Under the pieces are notes generated by a model that was given only the letters and a program-made list of their open reading frames with translations, was not told where the DNA came from and searched no databases. Shown here piece by piece: positions 23,384-32,526 of a DNA stretch of 64,000 bases (position 1 is the stretch's first letter; every line of letters begins with the position of its first letter). The stretch covers positions 3,348,001 through 3,412,000 of the forward strand of contig NZ_CP018811.1 in the NCBI RefSeq assembly GCF_001922345.1. Direction: 5' to 3'. This DNA is from Paraburkholderia sp. SOS3. GTDB lineage: Bacteria > Pseudomonadota > Gammaproteobacteria > Burkholderiales > Burkholderiaceae. Both the position numbers and the translations under genes were made by a program.

Positions 23384-24187
23384 TTATCGGAATCTGTTCT
23401 TCCATTCCCGCATGAGCGTAAACGCGGTAAGACGGTCGGGCACCGCTTCGTGGAGCGCGTCGGCGAGCGTCGCCTGAACGGCCGGTTCGCCCGCGCGCAG
23501 GAACGGATTGACCGCGCGTTCGTGCGCGATCGTAGTGGGCAGGGTCGGCACGTTGCGCGCGCGCCGCGCGGCCGCTTCGTCGCGCCACGCCTGCAATTCG
23601 GCATTGCCGGGCTCGCATGCGAGCGCAAAACGGATATTGGACAACGTGTACTCGTGCGCGCAATGCACCTCGGTCGCGCCGGGCAGCGCCGCGAGCGAAT
23701 CGAGCGAATCGAGCATCTGCGCGGGCGTGCCTTCGAAAAGCCGGCCGCAACCGCAGGCGAACAGCGTATCGCCGCAGAAGACATGAGGCGTACCGCGCGG
23801 GTCCGCCGCCTGGAAATACGCAATGTGACCGCTCGTGTGGCCGGGCACATCGAGCACAGTGAATTCGAGCGCGGGTTCGGCGATGCTGACGCGCTCGCCG
23901 TGGGATAGTCTGTCGGTCAGATGCTCGATCGATTCGCCCGCAGGGCCGTACACGGGCAAGTCCCGGCCTTGCTCCTGGCCTTTCAGCAGATCGGCCACGC
24001 CGCCGACGTGGTCGCGATGATGGTGCGTGAGTAAAATAGCGCTCAACCGCCAGCCCCGTTTCGCGAGATAGGCCTGCACCGGGGCAGCTTCACCCGGGTC
24101 GACCGCCACCGCATTGCGGCCGTCGGAAACGAGCCAGATGTAGTTGTCTTCGAAGGCCGGGACGGGTACGTATTCAAGCGAATTCAT
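23384..24187 (-). CDS. gloB: Hydroxyacylglutathione hydrolase (glyoxalase II)
   Basis: A 267-residue metallo-beta-lactamase-fold enzyme that hydrolyses S-lactoylglutathione in methylglyoxal detoxification. It opens MNSLEYVPVPAFEDNYIWLV, has the metal motif LTHHHRDHVGG, the second His in DVPGHTSGHIAYF, the bridging Asp in VFCGDTLFACGCGRLFEGTP and the substrate site HCAHEYTLSNIRFA. The frame is open far upstream, but this ATG gives the family length. It is divergent from the methyltransferase-rnhA-dnaQ run, a neighbourhood also found in E. coli. Confidence 0.95.
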   Translation of the reverse strand: MNSLEYVPVPAFEDNYIWLVSDGRNAVAVDPGEAAPVQAYLAKRGWRLSAILLTHHHRDHVGGVADLLKGQEQGRDLPVYGPAGESIEHLTDRLSHGERVSIAEPALEFTVLDVPGHTSGHIAYFQAADPRGTPHVFCGDTLFACGCGRLFEGTPAQMLDSLDSLAALPGATEVHCAHEYTLSNIRFALACEPGNAELQAWRDEAAARRARNVPTLPTTIAHERAVNPFLRAGEPAVQATLADALHEAVPDRLTAFTLMREWKNRFR

Positions 24188-24205
24188 AGGCGACGCATCT
24201 CTAAC

Positions 24206-25027
24206 ATGTCTGACCGATCGATTATAGACTGGCCCGCCTGGACGGATTCGCCGCCCGGCCGCTACGTGCTGCAGTGGGAGCAGGCGCAGCTCGACCGGGT
24301 CGTGTCGGACGTGTTCGGCTTTCACGCGCTGCAGCTCGGCCTGCCGCAACTCGACGCGCTGCGCGAAAACCGCATGCCGGGCCGCGGTCTCGTGCTCGAT
24401 GCGGCGAGCGGCTCGAGCGCGCCGTACGTCCTGCCCGACGGCCAGGCGGGCGGCCTGCCGGGCCGCCACTCGCCGCCCTCGCGCAGCACCATATGGTGCG
24501 ACCTGCTCGATCTGCCGTTCGAAGCGCAAAGCGTCGATCTGATCGTGATGCCGCACACGCTCGAATTCACGAGCGATCCGCACCGGCTGCTGCGCGAAGC
24601 CGAACGCGTGCTGATGCCGGAAGGCCGGCTGATCATTCTCGGCTTCAACTCGTTGTCGCTGTGGGGCGCGCGGCAGTCGGTCGGCAAGATGACGGGGCGT
24701 CCTTTCGTACCCGCCGCGCACGACCTGATCGCCTTCACGCGCCTCAAGGACTGGATCAAGCTGTTAGGCTTCGATCTTGATCGCGGGCGCTTCGGCTGCT
24801 ATCGTCCGCCCCTCGTCAGCGACGTGTGGCTCAACCGCTACGCGTTCATGGAAGCCGCGGGCGACCGGTGGTGGCCGATTTTCGGCGCCGCATACATGGT
24901 GACGGCGATCAAGCGCGTGCGGGCCATGCGCCTCGTCGGCCCGGTCAAGGTCAAGAAACCCGTGCTCGCTGCCGGCCTCGCGCCCGCCGCCACGCCCAAT
25001 ACACGCAACCATACTCATGACGTCTGA
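24206..25027 (+). CDS. SAM-dependent methyltransferase, YafS-like
   Basis: A 273-residue class I methyltransferase-fold protein. The nucleotide-binding strand ([15 protein letters not shown]) departs from the usual GxGxG, while the later core is typical: [40 protein letters not shown] and SLWGARQ. The substrate is unknown. Position between gloB and rnhA matches yafS of E. coli. It overlaps rnhA by 11 bp, so they are translationally linked. The first Met lies 18 bp from the divergent gloB start. Confidence 0.8.
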   Translation: MSDRSIIDWPAWTDSPPGRYVLQWEQAQLDRVVSDVFGFHALQLGLPQLDALRENRMPGRGLVLDAASGSSAPYVLPDGQAGGLPGRHSPPSRSTIWCDLLDLPFEAQSVDLIVMPHTLEFTSDPHRLLREAERVLMPEGRLIILGFNSLSLWGARQSVGKMTGRPFVPAAHDLIAFTRLKDWIKLLGFDLDRGRFGCYRPPLVSDVWLNRYAFMEAAGDRWWPIFGAAYMVTAIKRVRAMRLVGPVKVKKPVLAAGLAPAATPNTRNHTHDV

Positions 25028-25463
25028 TCTGATCGAAATCTTCACCGACGGCGCCTGCAAGGGCAATCCGGGCCCCGGCGGCTGGGGCGCCATTCTGCGC
25101 TTCGGCGAGCACGAAAAGGAACTGTTCGGCGGCGAAGCGAATACGACGAACAACCGCATGGAGCTGATGGCCGTGATCGCCGCGCTCGAAGCCTTGAAGC
25201 GCCCGTGCAAGGCAATCGTGCATACCGACTCGCAATACGTGCAAAAAGGCATCAGCGAGTGGATTCACGGCTGGAAAAAGAAGAACTGGATGACCGCGGG
25301 CAAGACGCCCGTGAAGAACGTCGAACTCTGGCAACGGCTCGATGCGCTCGTCGCGCAGCATCAGATCGAATGGCGCTGGGTCAAGGGGCACGCGGGGCAT
25401 CCGGAAAACGAACGCGCCGATGCGCTGGCCAATCGCGGCGTGGCCGCGCTTGCCGACCTCTGA
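25017..25463 (+). CDS. rnhA: Ribonuclease HI
   Basis: A 148-residue enzyme that degrades RNA in RNA:DNA hybrids. The four catalytic acids are present: Asp in [17 protein letters not shown], Glu in [16 protein letters not shown], Asp in [12 protein letters not shown], and Asp in [11 protein letters not shown] with a nearby His. Length is standard. It starts inside the preceding methyltransferase gene and ends 21 bp before dnaQ. Confidence 0.97.
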   Translation: MTSDLIEIFTDGACKGNPGPGGWGAILRFGEHEKELFGGEANTTNNRMELMAVIAALEALKRPCKAIVHTDSQYVQKGISEWIHGWKKKNWMTAGKTPVKNVELWQRLDALVAQHQIEWRWVKGHAGHPENERADALANRGVAALADL

Positions 25464-25484
25464 AGAACCAACGCCTATTCCGAC

Positions 25485-26246
25485 ATGCGCCAGATCATCC
25501 TCGATACCGAAACGACGGGCCTCAATGCGAAGAGCGGCGACCGCATCATCGAAATCGGCTGCGTCGAACTGCTGAACCGGCGGCTCACCGGCAACAATCT
25601 GCACTTCTACGTCAATCCCGAGCGCGACAGCGATCCCGGTGCGCTTGCGGTGCACGGTCTCACGACCGAATTTTTGAGCGACAAGCCGAAGTTCGCGGAG
25701 GTGGCCGATGCGATCATCGACTTCGTCAAAGGCGCCGAACTGATCATTCACAACGCGCCGTTCGACATCGCGTTTCTCGATGCCGAGTTTTCGCTGCTCG
25801 GGCTGCCGGGCTTTTGCGACCATTGCGGTACCGCCATCATCGATACGCTCGTGCAGGCGAAGACGATGTTCCCCGGCAAGCGCAATTCGCTCGACGCGCT
25901 ATGCGACCGCTTCGGCATCAGCAATGCGCACCGCACGCTGCACGGCGCACTGCTCGACTCGGAGTTGCTCGCGGAGGTCTACCTTGCGATGACGCGCGGC
26001 CAGGAAAGCCTCGTCATCGACATGATCGGCGATACGGCGGCGGCAGGCGCGGCGCTGGCGCCCGGTGTCGAGCTCGAGGCGCTCGAGTTGCCCGTGCTCG
26101 CGGCCACCGATGAAGAACTCGCCGCGCACGAAGCGGTACTGAACGATCTCGACAAGGCGCTCAAGGGTGTGAGCGTATGGCGCATCGAACCGACGCCGCC
26201 TGTGGACGCCGCCATCGAAGCGAATGCGGACGCGCAAAGCGCTTAA
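25485..26246 (+). CDS. dnaQ: DNA polymerase III epsilon subunit (proofreading exonuclease)
   Basis: A 253-residue DEDDh 3'-5' exonuclease of the replicative polymerase. Exo I is ILDTETTGLN, Exo II is IHNAPFDIAFLD and Exo III is HGALLDSELLAEVY. The C-terminal part (about 190-253) is a flexible, Glu/Ala-rich linker expected to bind the alpha subunit. It is the last gene of the plus-strand run; tRNA-Val follows with its own promoter. Confidence 0.96.
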   Translation: MRQIILDTETTGLNAKSGDRIIEIGCVELLNRRLTGNNLHFYVNPERDSDPGALAVHGLTTEFLSDKPKFAEVADAIIDFVKGAELIIHNAPFDIAFLDAEFSLLGLPGFCDHCGTAIIDTLVQAKTMFPGKRNSLDALCDRFGISNAHRTLHGALLDSELLAEVYLAMTRGQESLVIDMIGDTAAAGAALAPGVELEALELPVLAATDEELAAHEAVLNDLDKALKGVSVWRIEPTPPVDAAIEANADAQSA

Positions 26247-26253
26247 AAATTCC

Positions 26254-26282
26254 TTTACGGGGTCGTGAAGCTCTGACATAAT
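26254..26282 (+). promoter_or_regulatory. Sigma-70 promoter of tRNA-Val
   Basis: TTTACG (26254-26259) and CATAAT (26277-26282) are separated by 17 bp. The -10 element ends 12 bp before the first base of the tRNA, leaving a very short 5' leader. It begins directly after the dnaQ stop. Confidence 0.65.
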
Positions 26283-26294
26283 GCACAGCTCTTC

Positions 26295-26369
26295 GGGTGG
26301 TTAGCTCAGCGGTAGAGCACTGCCTTCACACGGCAGGGGTCACTGGTTCGATCCCAGTACTACCCACCA
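26295..26369 (+). tRNA. tRNA-Val (anticodon CAC)
   Basis: A 75-nt cloverleaf with encoded CCA. The acceptor stem GGGTGGT pairs ACTACCC, the D stem is GCTC/GAGC, the anticodon stem CTGCC/GGCAG encloses loop TTCACAC (anticodon CAC, reading GUG), and the T arm contains GGTTCGATCC. A hairpin terminator follows at 26400. Confidence 0.95.
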
Positions 26370-26399
26370 GGATTCGCGGGAAACCGCGTAAAAAGTGAA

Positions 26400-26438
26400 A
26401 AAAGGCCCTCAGGCAGTTGCCGAGGGCCTTTTGCTTTC
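26400..26438 (+). terminator. Rho-independent terminator after tRNA-Val
   Basis: Arms 26400-26410 (AAAAGGCCCTC) and 26422-26432 (GAGGGCCTTTT) form an 11-bp stem ending in a T-run that continues GCTTTC. It is 31 bp past the tRNA 3' end. Confidence 0.85.
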
Positions 26439-26508
26439 ACGTTGCCGCTTTGTGCCTTGTTGCCGCTTCTGTCGCCGCCAGTGCGCCACGGCGCGCTCCG
26501 TCGTCCAC

Positions 26509-27330
26509 TCAAACGCGCGGCGTCCTCAACTCGAACAGCTCCGCCGCCGTCCGCTCCGTGGGCGGCAACTCGCCGCGCCCGGAGCGCTCGAGCAGCTTCT
26601 CTTCCACTTCTCGCTCATCGACGAAATCTTCGACTTCACGCGCGACCACTTCGCGGCCCTCGAAACCTTCCACGCCTTCGATGCCTTCGATGCCTTCGAC
26701 ACGTTCAAGCCGCTCGCGACGCTCGCGCATCTCGAGCAGCCGCGCGAGCGCATTGGCGTCTTTCGACTCGTGCGTCGCACCGAACCAGTACGAGGTCACG
26801 AGACGCGCCTCGCTCATGAAGTACATCAGCACGCAGCCCGCGGTCGCGGCAATCGACGGATCGTGCAACGCATGATCCGCAAAGCCGAGCAGCACGAGAA
26901 ACACGACGATGATCGTCGCGATCACCACGGCTGCCGTCAGCAATGGGCGCATGAAGAAGTACTTGCTGCGCAGCCGATCGTTGCTGCGCAGGTGCGCGGC
27001 GTACCGCATCAAGCCAAGGTTTTTCCAGAAGCCCGGCTGCCCGCCTCGCGCCGCATTGAACGCCGGTGCGGCGGCCGCGCCGCCTCCCGTACGCAACACA
27101 TAAGCAACGAGCGCCGCGCGGCTTTGCGCTTCGGCAATGCGCAGTCTGTCGAGCACCGTGGAATCGGCCGCGATCGCAGCAGCTGCCGCGCCCGGATCGT
27201 CGATTGCGGTTCCGGTGATCGACGCGACGATCGCGTGCACCGGTCCCGCATTTGCATCAGGTGAACGGAGTGCCGAGCCGATCAACGGCGCGTGACGCGC
27301 AACCGTATCCGCGAGGTCGGACCATCTCAT
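26509..27330 (-). CDS. Holin-like membrane protein with an Ile/Val-Glu-Gly repeat tail
   Basis: A 273-residue protein with a strong AAGGAGG ribosome site. Residues 1-75 (start MRWSDLADTVARHAPLIGSA, then an Ala-rich stretch with AADSTVLDRLRIAEAQSRA) resemble the N-terminal part of three-TM holins of the gene-transfer-agent type. Two hydrophobic helices follow at about 130-150 and 158-175 (after SKYFFMRPLLT), then a loop YWFGATHESKDANAL like the end of those holins. The last ~80 residues are charged, with the repeat VEGIEGIEGVEGFEG. The family call is from memory of the fold pattern; no endolysin or phage gene is adjacent. Confidence 0.5.
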   Translation of the reverse strand: MRWSDLADTVARHAPLIGSALRSPDANAGPVHAIVASITGTAIDDPGAAAAAIAADSTVLDRLRIAEAQSRAALVAYVLRTGGGAAAAPAFNAARGGQPGFWKNLGLMRYAAHLRSNDRLRSKYFFMRPLLTAAVVIATIIVVFLVLLGFADHALHDPSIAATAGCVLMYFMSEARLVTSYWFGATHESKDANALARLLEMRERRERLERVEGIEGIEGVEGFEGREVVAREVEDFVDEREVEEKLLERSGRGELPPTERTAAELFELRTPRV

Positions 27331-27626
27331 GTGAAAGCCTCCTTGAGATAGAACGAACGCCGTAACACCCACAGTGACATCCGCGGGAAGCTCGCCAGGC
27401 GTTCGCCATGGTCCACCACCGCATCGGCCTTAAGCGCCGGCCCGCGTACCGTATGCATCGTGTCGCTTGCCGGCTCGGAATGACGGGGACACTGCGGCGG
27501 TGTCGATAACCTACAGAACACCTCGCGATCCGGCGATATTCCTGCGCGTCACCGCCTGGACGAACCGTCCAATTGTCCGGCAACGCGTGCCCTCGCGTGC
27601 TCGATCACGCGTTGCAATCAAGCGCC

Positions 27627-28475
27627 TCATTCGTCGAAATCGGTCGACATCGTGACCTTCTCCCACGCCTTGATCTGGAATTCGACATCGGCGAACTTGC
27701 TTCGCACGAAGCCGAGCGCGTCGGTGCCCAGCAGCAGATGCGTCGGCGCATTCGGTGCATCGACGACCGCAAGAATCGCTTGCGCGGCCTTCGCCGGGTC
27801 GCCGATCTGATGACCGTCGCGCCGCATGCGACCCGCGCGCAGCGGCTCGAACATCTCGTCGTAGTCGGCAATCGTGCGCGCCGCGCGCACCATCGATTTG
27901 CTGGCCCAGCGCGTGCGAAAACTTCCGGGCTCGACCGCGGTTACGCGAATGCCGAACGGCCGCACCTCCTTGCACAGCGCCTCGGTGATTCCTTCGATCG
28001 CGAACTTGCTGCCGTGGTAAAAGCCGAGCCCCGGAAACGTCACGATGCCGCACATCGACGTGATATTAACGATATGCCCCTTACGCCGTTCGCGCATATA
28101 CGGCAACACCGCCTGAGCGATCGCGACGGGCGCGATCACATGCACTTCCATCTGCTTGCGCAATTCGTCGACGGGCGATTCCTCGATCGTCCCTTCATAG
28201 CCGTAACCGGCGTTATTGACGAGCACGTCGATCGCGCCGACATTGCGCTCCACTTCGTCGACGAGCGGCGCAATCGCCGGTATATCGGTCACATCGAGCA
28301 GGCGGCCGAACGAGCAACCGGGCTTCAGTTCATCGAACGCGGCGCGCTGGCTCTCGTCGCGCAATGTGCCGACGACACGATGGCCGGCAGCAAGCGCGGC
28401 TTCGGACAAGGCGCGCCCGAAGCCCGAACTTACGCCGGTGATAAAAAACGTTCTCGCGGTATTCGTTCGAATCAT
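27627..28475 (-). CDS. Short-chain dehydrogenase/reductase
   Basis: A 282-residue classical SDR. The cofactor motif is TGVSSGFG (13-20), followed by DVTD (61-64), NNAG (87-90), catalytic Ser140 in NITSM and the YxxxK pair Tyr153/Lys157 in FYHGSKFAIEG. The N-terminal motif and absence of an acidic residue directly after strand 2 leave NADP or NAD open. The segment after the active site (GIRVTAVEPGSFRTRWASKS) resembles oxidoreductases annotated as ketoreductases. The substrate is unknown, and no pathway neighbours are present. The gene stands alone. Confidence 0.85.
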   Translation of the reverse strand: MIRTNTARTFFITGVSSGFGRALSEAALAAGHRVVGTLRDESQRAAFDELKPGCSFGRLLDVTDIPAIAPLVDEVERNVGAIDVLVNNAGYGYEGTIEESPVDELRKQMEVHVIAPVAIAQAVLPYMRERRKGHIVNITSMCGIVTFPGLGFYHGSKFAIEGITEALCKEVRPFGIRVTAVEPGSFRTRWASKSMVRAARTIADYDEMFEPLRAGRMRRDGHQIGDPAKAAQAILAVVDAPNAPTHLLLGTDALGFVRSKFADVEFQIKAWEKVTMSTDFDE

Positions 28476-28826
28476 GATGTCGAGGTCCCTGGAGGCGCCG
28501 ACGCGCAGCCACGGCCGATGCCGTCGGGCGCGTCATGCCGGCGCGTGTTCAGCGTGCGGGCGCGAAGACATCCTTCTCTTTCTATCCGTCCCGCCGCGCA
28601 CAGGCTCGATCGTGCCGCCTCGCCCTTTACGCGCCTTCTTCGCCCGCACGACATTTATCTGATTCGCCCGGTGCACTGACGTGCGAATGCGCAAGCTACC
28701 CGCGAGAACACACGCGTCTCGTACGCTGCGTTCAACGCAGTCGTCTGCAAAGAAGGGATGGCCCTTCTTCGCAACGATTTGCTCGCGGCGATGGGCCCGA
28801 AGCGGCCACGCCGGCCCGCCGTTGCC
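28476..28826. other. Intergenic region between penicillin acylase-like gene and SDR gene
   Basis: 351 bp with no convincing gene. The only clear structure is the small hairpin at 28750-28769. Confidence 0.5.
28750..28769 (-). terminator. Possible weak terminator after the acylase gene
   Basis: A perfect 8-bp stem (AAGAAGGG at 28750-28757, CCCTTCTT at 28762-28769) with a 4-nt loop lies about 60 bp past the acylase stop. On the minus strand the pyrimidine-rich arm runs into TTTGC. The U-tract is weak, so termination is uncertain. Confidence 0.4.
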
Positions 28827-31385
28827 TTATCGCGCGCCGGCCGACGGGTTCGCCTCGAGCGTCAGCGTATGAACTGCCGCACCCGGCAGAAACGGCGCCA
28901 CGTCGCCATGCACCCACGTTTCGTGACCGGCGATGAAATATGGCGACATCGGATTGCCCGACTCGCCGCCCGGCATTTCGAAAATGCCGTCCTCTTCGTG
29001 CCCCGGCGACACCGCAAAACGCTCCGAGGCACCGAACGCCGGCCCCTGCACGCGCGGCATATTGATGTCGCCCGGCAGCGGATCGCGCGGCGTGCTGAGC
29101 GACGCGCGCGCCCACGGCAGCCACGCCGGCAGCAGCCGCGCAAACGGATGCGCGATCGTCGAGCGATTGCGATCGCCCCAGCGCGCCTCTTCGAGTTTCG
29201 TGCCCGGCGGCAGCTGTGCAATCGAGCGATCGATGCGCTCGAGCATGAACGCGCGCCAGTCCGCGAAGCCGTCGGGTATCCAGGCGCGACGATCGGCCAG
29301 CATCTCCATCGTCGCCTCATAACGCGAGTTCGCCGCGCGATAACCGAGCTGGGGCGCGAGCGTGTTCATCTGCTTGTCGAGCGGGCCGAACCAGGCGTCG
29401 TACAGCGAGAAGTAGAACGCACGCACGAGCCGATAGCCGACCGCGCGCGTATCGGCGCGGCCGTCCCAGGTTTCGACGAGCCGCCGAAACTCCGCACGCT
29501 GCGGGTGACCCGAAATCGCGCGTGCGTCGAGCGCATCGAGCGCGACCCGGCGCCAGAACTCGATCCAGAACGCGCGGTCGTCGGTCTGTACCGACAGCAT
29601 GTCGCGCTCGGTCGCATGCGGCAGCGCGAGCAGATCATCGCGGATCTGCGTCGCACGCGCGCCGAGATCGGTGCCGGCGTCGCCGATGTGAGCCAGTTCG
29701 GGAAGCGGCAGCAGCCGGTTGTTCGCGGTCCAGATGCGGCCCGTCGGCGGATCGATTCGCATCGGGTACGCGCTCGGCGGCAGATAGCCTTGCCAGCCGA
29801 CGTAGGTCGCGGACGAGTACGGCAGGCTCAACGGCGCTGCGCCCGCATCAGCGGAAGACGCCGCCGCGCTCACGTCCGCATCGGAAAAGCGCGGCACGGG
29901 GCCGGCGAGTGTCCAGCCGATATGGCCTCGTGCGTCGGCGACCGTAAAGTTTTGCGTCGGCAGGCCGAAAGTCTGCGCCGTATGCAACGCATCGGCGACG
30001 GTCGTGATGTCTTCGAGACGCACGAGATTCGTATTGACTGCCTGCGGATCCTGCGCAACCCAACGCAGCGCATAGGCATGCGCGCCGACGACGAGTTGCG
30101 GCCCCCAGCGCGTCTGCACGACCGGCAGATCGACGCTCGCGCCGCCCTTTATGTCGAGACGCTCGTGAATGACCTGCGCCTTCTCCCATGCGCCGCCCGG
30201 CACGCGATAGCGCAGCGGGTCGGCCGGATCGCGCTGCAGTTCGATCAGATCGACGAAACGGCCGTAGCTGTTCGTAAACGCCCACGCGATATGACCATTG
30301 CTGCCCGCCACGATCAGCGGCGCGCCGGGCAGCGTGACGCCGGTAATACGGCGCGTGCCGCCGTCGGGCGCCGGATAGACGAGCGACATGCGATACCAGA
30401 TATTCGGCAGCGACAGGCCAAGGTGCATATCGCCTGCGACGAGCGCACCGCCGTGCGCGCTATGCGCACCGTCGACGGCAAAGCCGTTGCTGCCGACCAT
30501 CGAGTCGAACGCGCCCGCCGGACCGTGCGAGAAGCCCGGCACGCCGGCGAGGAGCCCGGTTATCTGCGGTTCGCTGTCGGAGGCGGATTGCACGGCGTGC
30601 AGCCACGGCGGCCTCGTGTCCGGCACGGATGGCAGCGCGGGCTGCGTCGGCTCTGCGGGCAAGGCGGGAGACGCGGGATTCGGCGCAGCCGGGTTTGCGC
30701 TATCGAGCGGCGCGTCCCAGTGGCTCGTCGCCGGCAACAGGAACGCAAGCAGATCGCCGCTCGCATGCTCGCGCAGCGCGGCGCGCGACAGCACGCGCGT
30801 CACCTGATCGTATTGAAGATCGAAGTACATCGCGTAGACGACGAGCAGCGTGTCCTCAGGGCGCCACGCCACGGGTTGCGCGCGCAACACCCAGTACTCG
30901 AACGGCCGCGCGCGCAGCGAGCGCAGTCCGTCGTTGACACCGGCCGCGTAGCGTTCGAGCAGTTGCCGGTCGGCGGCGGGCAACGCGGCAAGCGCCGCCT
31001 GCGCATGTTCGCGAAACCGCAATGGACGGTCGCGCCGGTCGATCGGCAACGCGGGCGGTCCGATCAGCGCACTCAATTCTCCGGCGGCCACCCGGCGCAG
31101 CAGGTCCATCTGAAAGAAACGGTCTTGCGCGTGGATAAAGCCCGTCGCGTACGCGACGTCGGCGCGTGTGCGCCCCTGTACCGTCGGCACGCCGAGCGCG
31201 TCGCGGCCGATCGTGACCGGCGCCGACAGCGGCGCATCATGCGTGCCGTCGAGTTGCGGCAGGCTCGCGCGCAGCATCAGCCAGCCGGCCAGCACGACAG
31301 CCGCCAGCAAGACGACGATGACGCACAACAGAACGAGCGGCCACGCGCGGCGCCGCCTCTGCGGGAAAAGACTCGAACGGGTCAT
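28827..31385 (-). CDS. Penicillin acylase family protein (Ntn hydrolase)
   Basis: An 852-residue precursor of the S45 family, which hydrolyses amide bonds of beta-lactams or N-acyl-homoserine lactones. A membrane helix (about 15-35) serves as signal or anchor. The alpha part contains ALGVPTVQGRTRADVAYATG and FIHAQDRFFQMDLLRR. Self-cleavage is expected before Ser299 (GAFDSMVG/SNGFAVDGAHSA), making Ser299 the catalytic N-terminal residue of the beta chain. A Pro/Ala-rich linker (about 225-260) is the usual spacer. The natural substrate is unknown; quorum-signal degradation is possible but not shown by the sequence. Confidence 0.88.
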   Translation of the reverse strand: MTRSSLFPQRRRRAWPLVLLCVIVVLLAAVVLAGWLMLRASLPQLDGTHDAPLSAPVTIGRDALGVPTVQGRTRADVAYATGFIHAQDRFFQMDLLRRVAAGELSALIGPPALPIDRRDRPLRFREHAQAALAALPAADRQLLERYAAGVNDGLRSLRARPFEYWVLRAQPVAWRPEDTLLVVYAMYFDLQYDQVTRVLSRAALREHASGDLLAFLLPATSHWDAPLDSANPAAPNPASPALPAEPTQPALPSVPDTRPPWLHAVQSASDSEPQITGLLAGVPGFSHGPAGAFDSMVGSNGFAVDGAHSAHGGALVAGDMHLGLSLPNIWYRMSLVYPAPDGGTRRITGVTLPGAPLIVAGSNGHIAWAFTNSYGRFVDLIELQRDPADPLRYRVPGGAWEKAQVIHERLDIKGGASVDLPVVQTRWGPQLVVGAHAYALRWVAQDPQAVNTNLVRLEDITTVADALHTAQTFGLPTQNFTVADARGHIGWTLAGPVPRFSDADVSAAASSADAGAAPLSLPYSSATYVGWQGYLPPSAYPMRIDPPTGRIWTANNRLLPLPELAHIGDAGTDLGARATQIRDDLLALPHATERDMLSVQTDDRAFWIEFWRRVALDALDARAISGHPQRAEFRRLVETWDGRADTRAVGYRLVRAFYFSLYDAWFGPLDKQMNTLAPQLGYRAANSRYEATMEMLADRRAWIPDGFADWRAFMLERIDRSIAQLPPGTKLEEARWGDRNRSTIAHPFARLLPAWLPWARASLSTPRDPLPGDINMPRVQGPAFGASERFAVSPGHEEDGIFEMPGGESGNPMSPYFIAGHETWVHGDVAPFLPGAAVHTLTLEANPSAGAR

Positions 31386-31551
31386 TGCGGATCACGCGAT
31401 CGTTGTTCAACGCTTGTTGCAGCGGCGGCCGGATCGGCCGGACGACGTGGACCATAGCATGACCATGTGAAGACGATACGCGAGCAAGGCAAGCGCGCGA
31501 ACCGGTGCCGAAGCAGGTGCCGCCCGCCTCGTCCCCGCAGCGTGCCTGACC

Positions 31552-32397
31552 TTACGAAGCGTCGCGTTCGAGCGGCGCCGCCGCTGCAAACGGCCCGCCC
31601 TGAAAGCGTTGCGCCATATCGTCGAAATCCGCGTTCGGCGCGACCGCTTCGAACAGATGGGCGAACTGCTCCGAACTATCCTGCGGACGAAAACCGAGGA
31701 ACGATGCCTTCGTGTTGTCGACCCACTTCGTGGGGTTATCGGATACGCCATAGACGATCGCGTGACCGACGCGATTCGCAAACAGCGAACAGCGGACCAG
31801 TTCGATGAAATCGCGGAAGCTCAGGAACGTGACCATCATGCGGCGGTTCTTCGGCGCGTCGAACGAGGAGCCGATGCGCAGACACACGGTCTCGATACCG
31901 AAGCGGTCGAAGTAATAGCGCGACAGCGCTTCGCCGAAACATTTGGTCACGCCGTACAGGCTATCCGGCCGTAGCGGCGCATCGACGTCGACGACCGACG
32001 TGACCGGATGAAAGCCCACGACATGGTTCGAGCTCGCATACACGACGCGCTTCACGCCGTGCTTCACGGCTGCCGCGTACAGGTTGTAGACGCCGCGGAT
32101 GTTCGCTTCGAGCAGATCGTCGAACGGCGCATCGATCGAGATGCCGCCGAGATGAACGATCGCGTCGACGCCTTCGAGCAGCGCATCGACGGCCGCGCGA
32201 TCGGCGAGATCGGCGCTCACCGCTTCTTCGTGACCGGCCGCCGCGCTGAGCGACGCGATGTCCGACACGCGCACGACGTCGGCCCATGCACCGAGCGCAC
32301 CGCGCAGTTGCACGCCGAGATTGCCGGCCGCGCCAGTCAACAGAAGACGATGAAAGGGCTTGCGCGCGCTCGAGGTCCGCGCTTGTGGGTCGGTCAT
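31552..32397 (-). CDS. udh: Uronate dehydrogenase (NAD-dependent, SDR extended)
   Basis: A 281-residue extended SDR closely resembling uronate dehydrogenases, which oxidise galacturonate and glucuronate to aldarolactones. Features include the Rossmann motif TGAAGNLG, DLADRAAVDALL, the segment IVHLGGISIDAPFDDLLEAN, VYASSNHVVGFHP, the Tyr/Lys pair in SLYGVTKCFGE, and the C-terminal FQGG. The frame runs 29 codons upstream, but MTDPQARTSS gives the better N-terminus. No aldarate-pathway genes are nearby, so its pathway role here is inferred. Confidence 0.78.
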   Translation of the reverse strand: MTDPQARTSSARKPFHRLLLTGAAGNLGVQLRGALGAWADVVRVSDIASLSAAAGHEEAVSADLADRAAVDALLEGVDAIVHLGGISIDAPFDDLLEANIRGVYNLYAAAVKHGVKRVVYASSNHVVGFHPVTSVVDVDAPLRPDSLYGVTKCFGEALSRYYFDRFGIETVCLRIGSSFDAPKNRRMMVTFLSFRDFIELVRCSLFANRVGHAIVYGVSDNPTKWVDNTKASFLGFRPQDSSEQFAHLFEAVAPNADFDDMAQRFQGGPFAAAAPLERDAS

Positions 32398-32526
32398 GGC
32401 GTGTTGTTCCAGATCTGATGTTGAAAAAAGCCCAAATCGAAACGGGCGACGGGTACGCGTAGCGTCGCGGCTCGTCGGAGCCATGGCGAGTCGCGTGGAA
32501 CGCTTCGCGCTGCAGCCGCGAGTCGA

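Noticed and set aside
26295..26369. tRNA-Val as an integration site for a mobile element
   Set aside because: No integrase and no second copy of the tRNA 3' end was seen in the window; only the holin-like gene hints at it.
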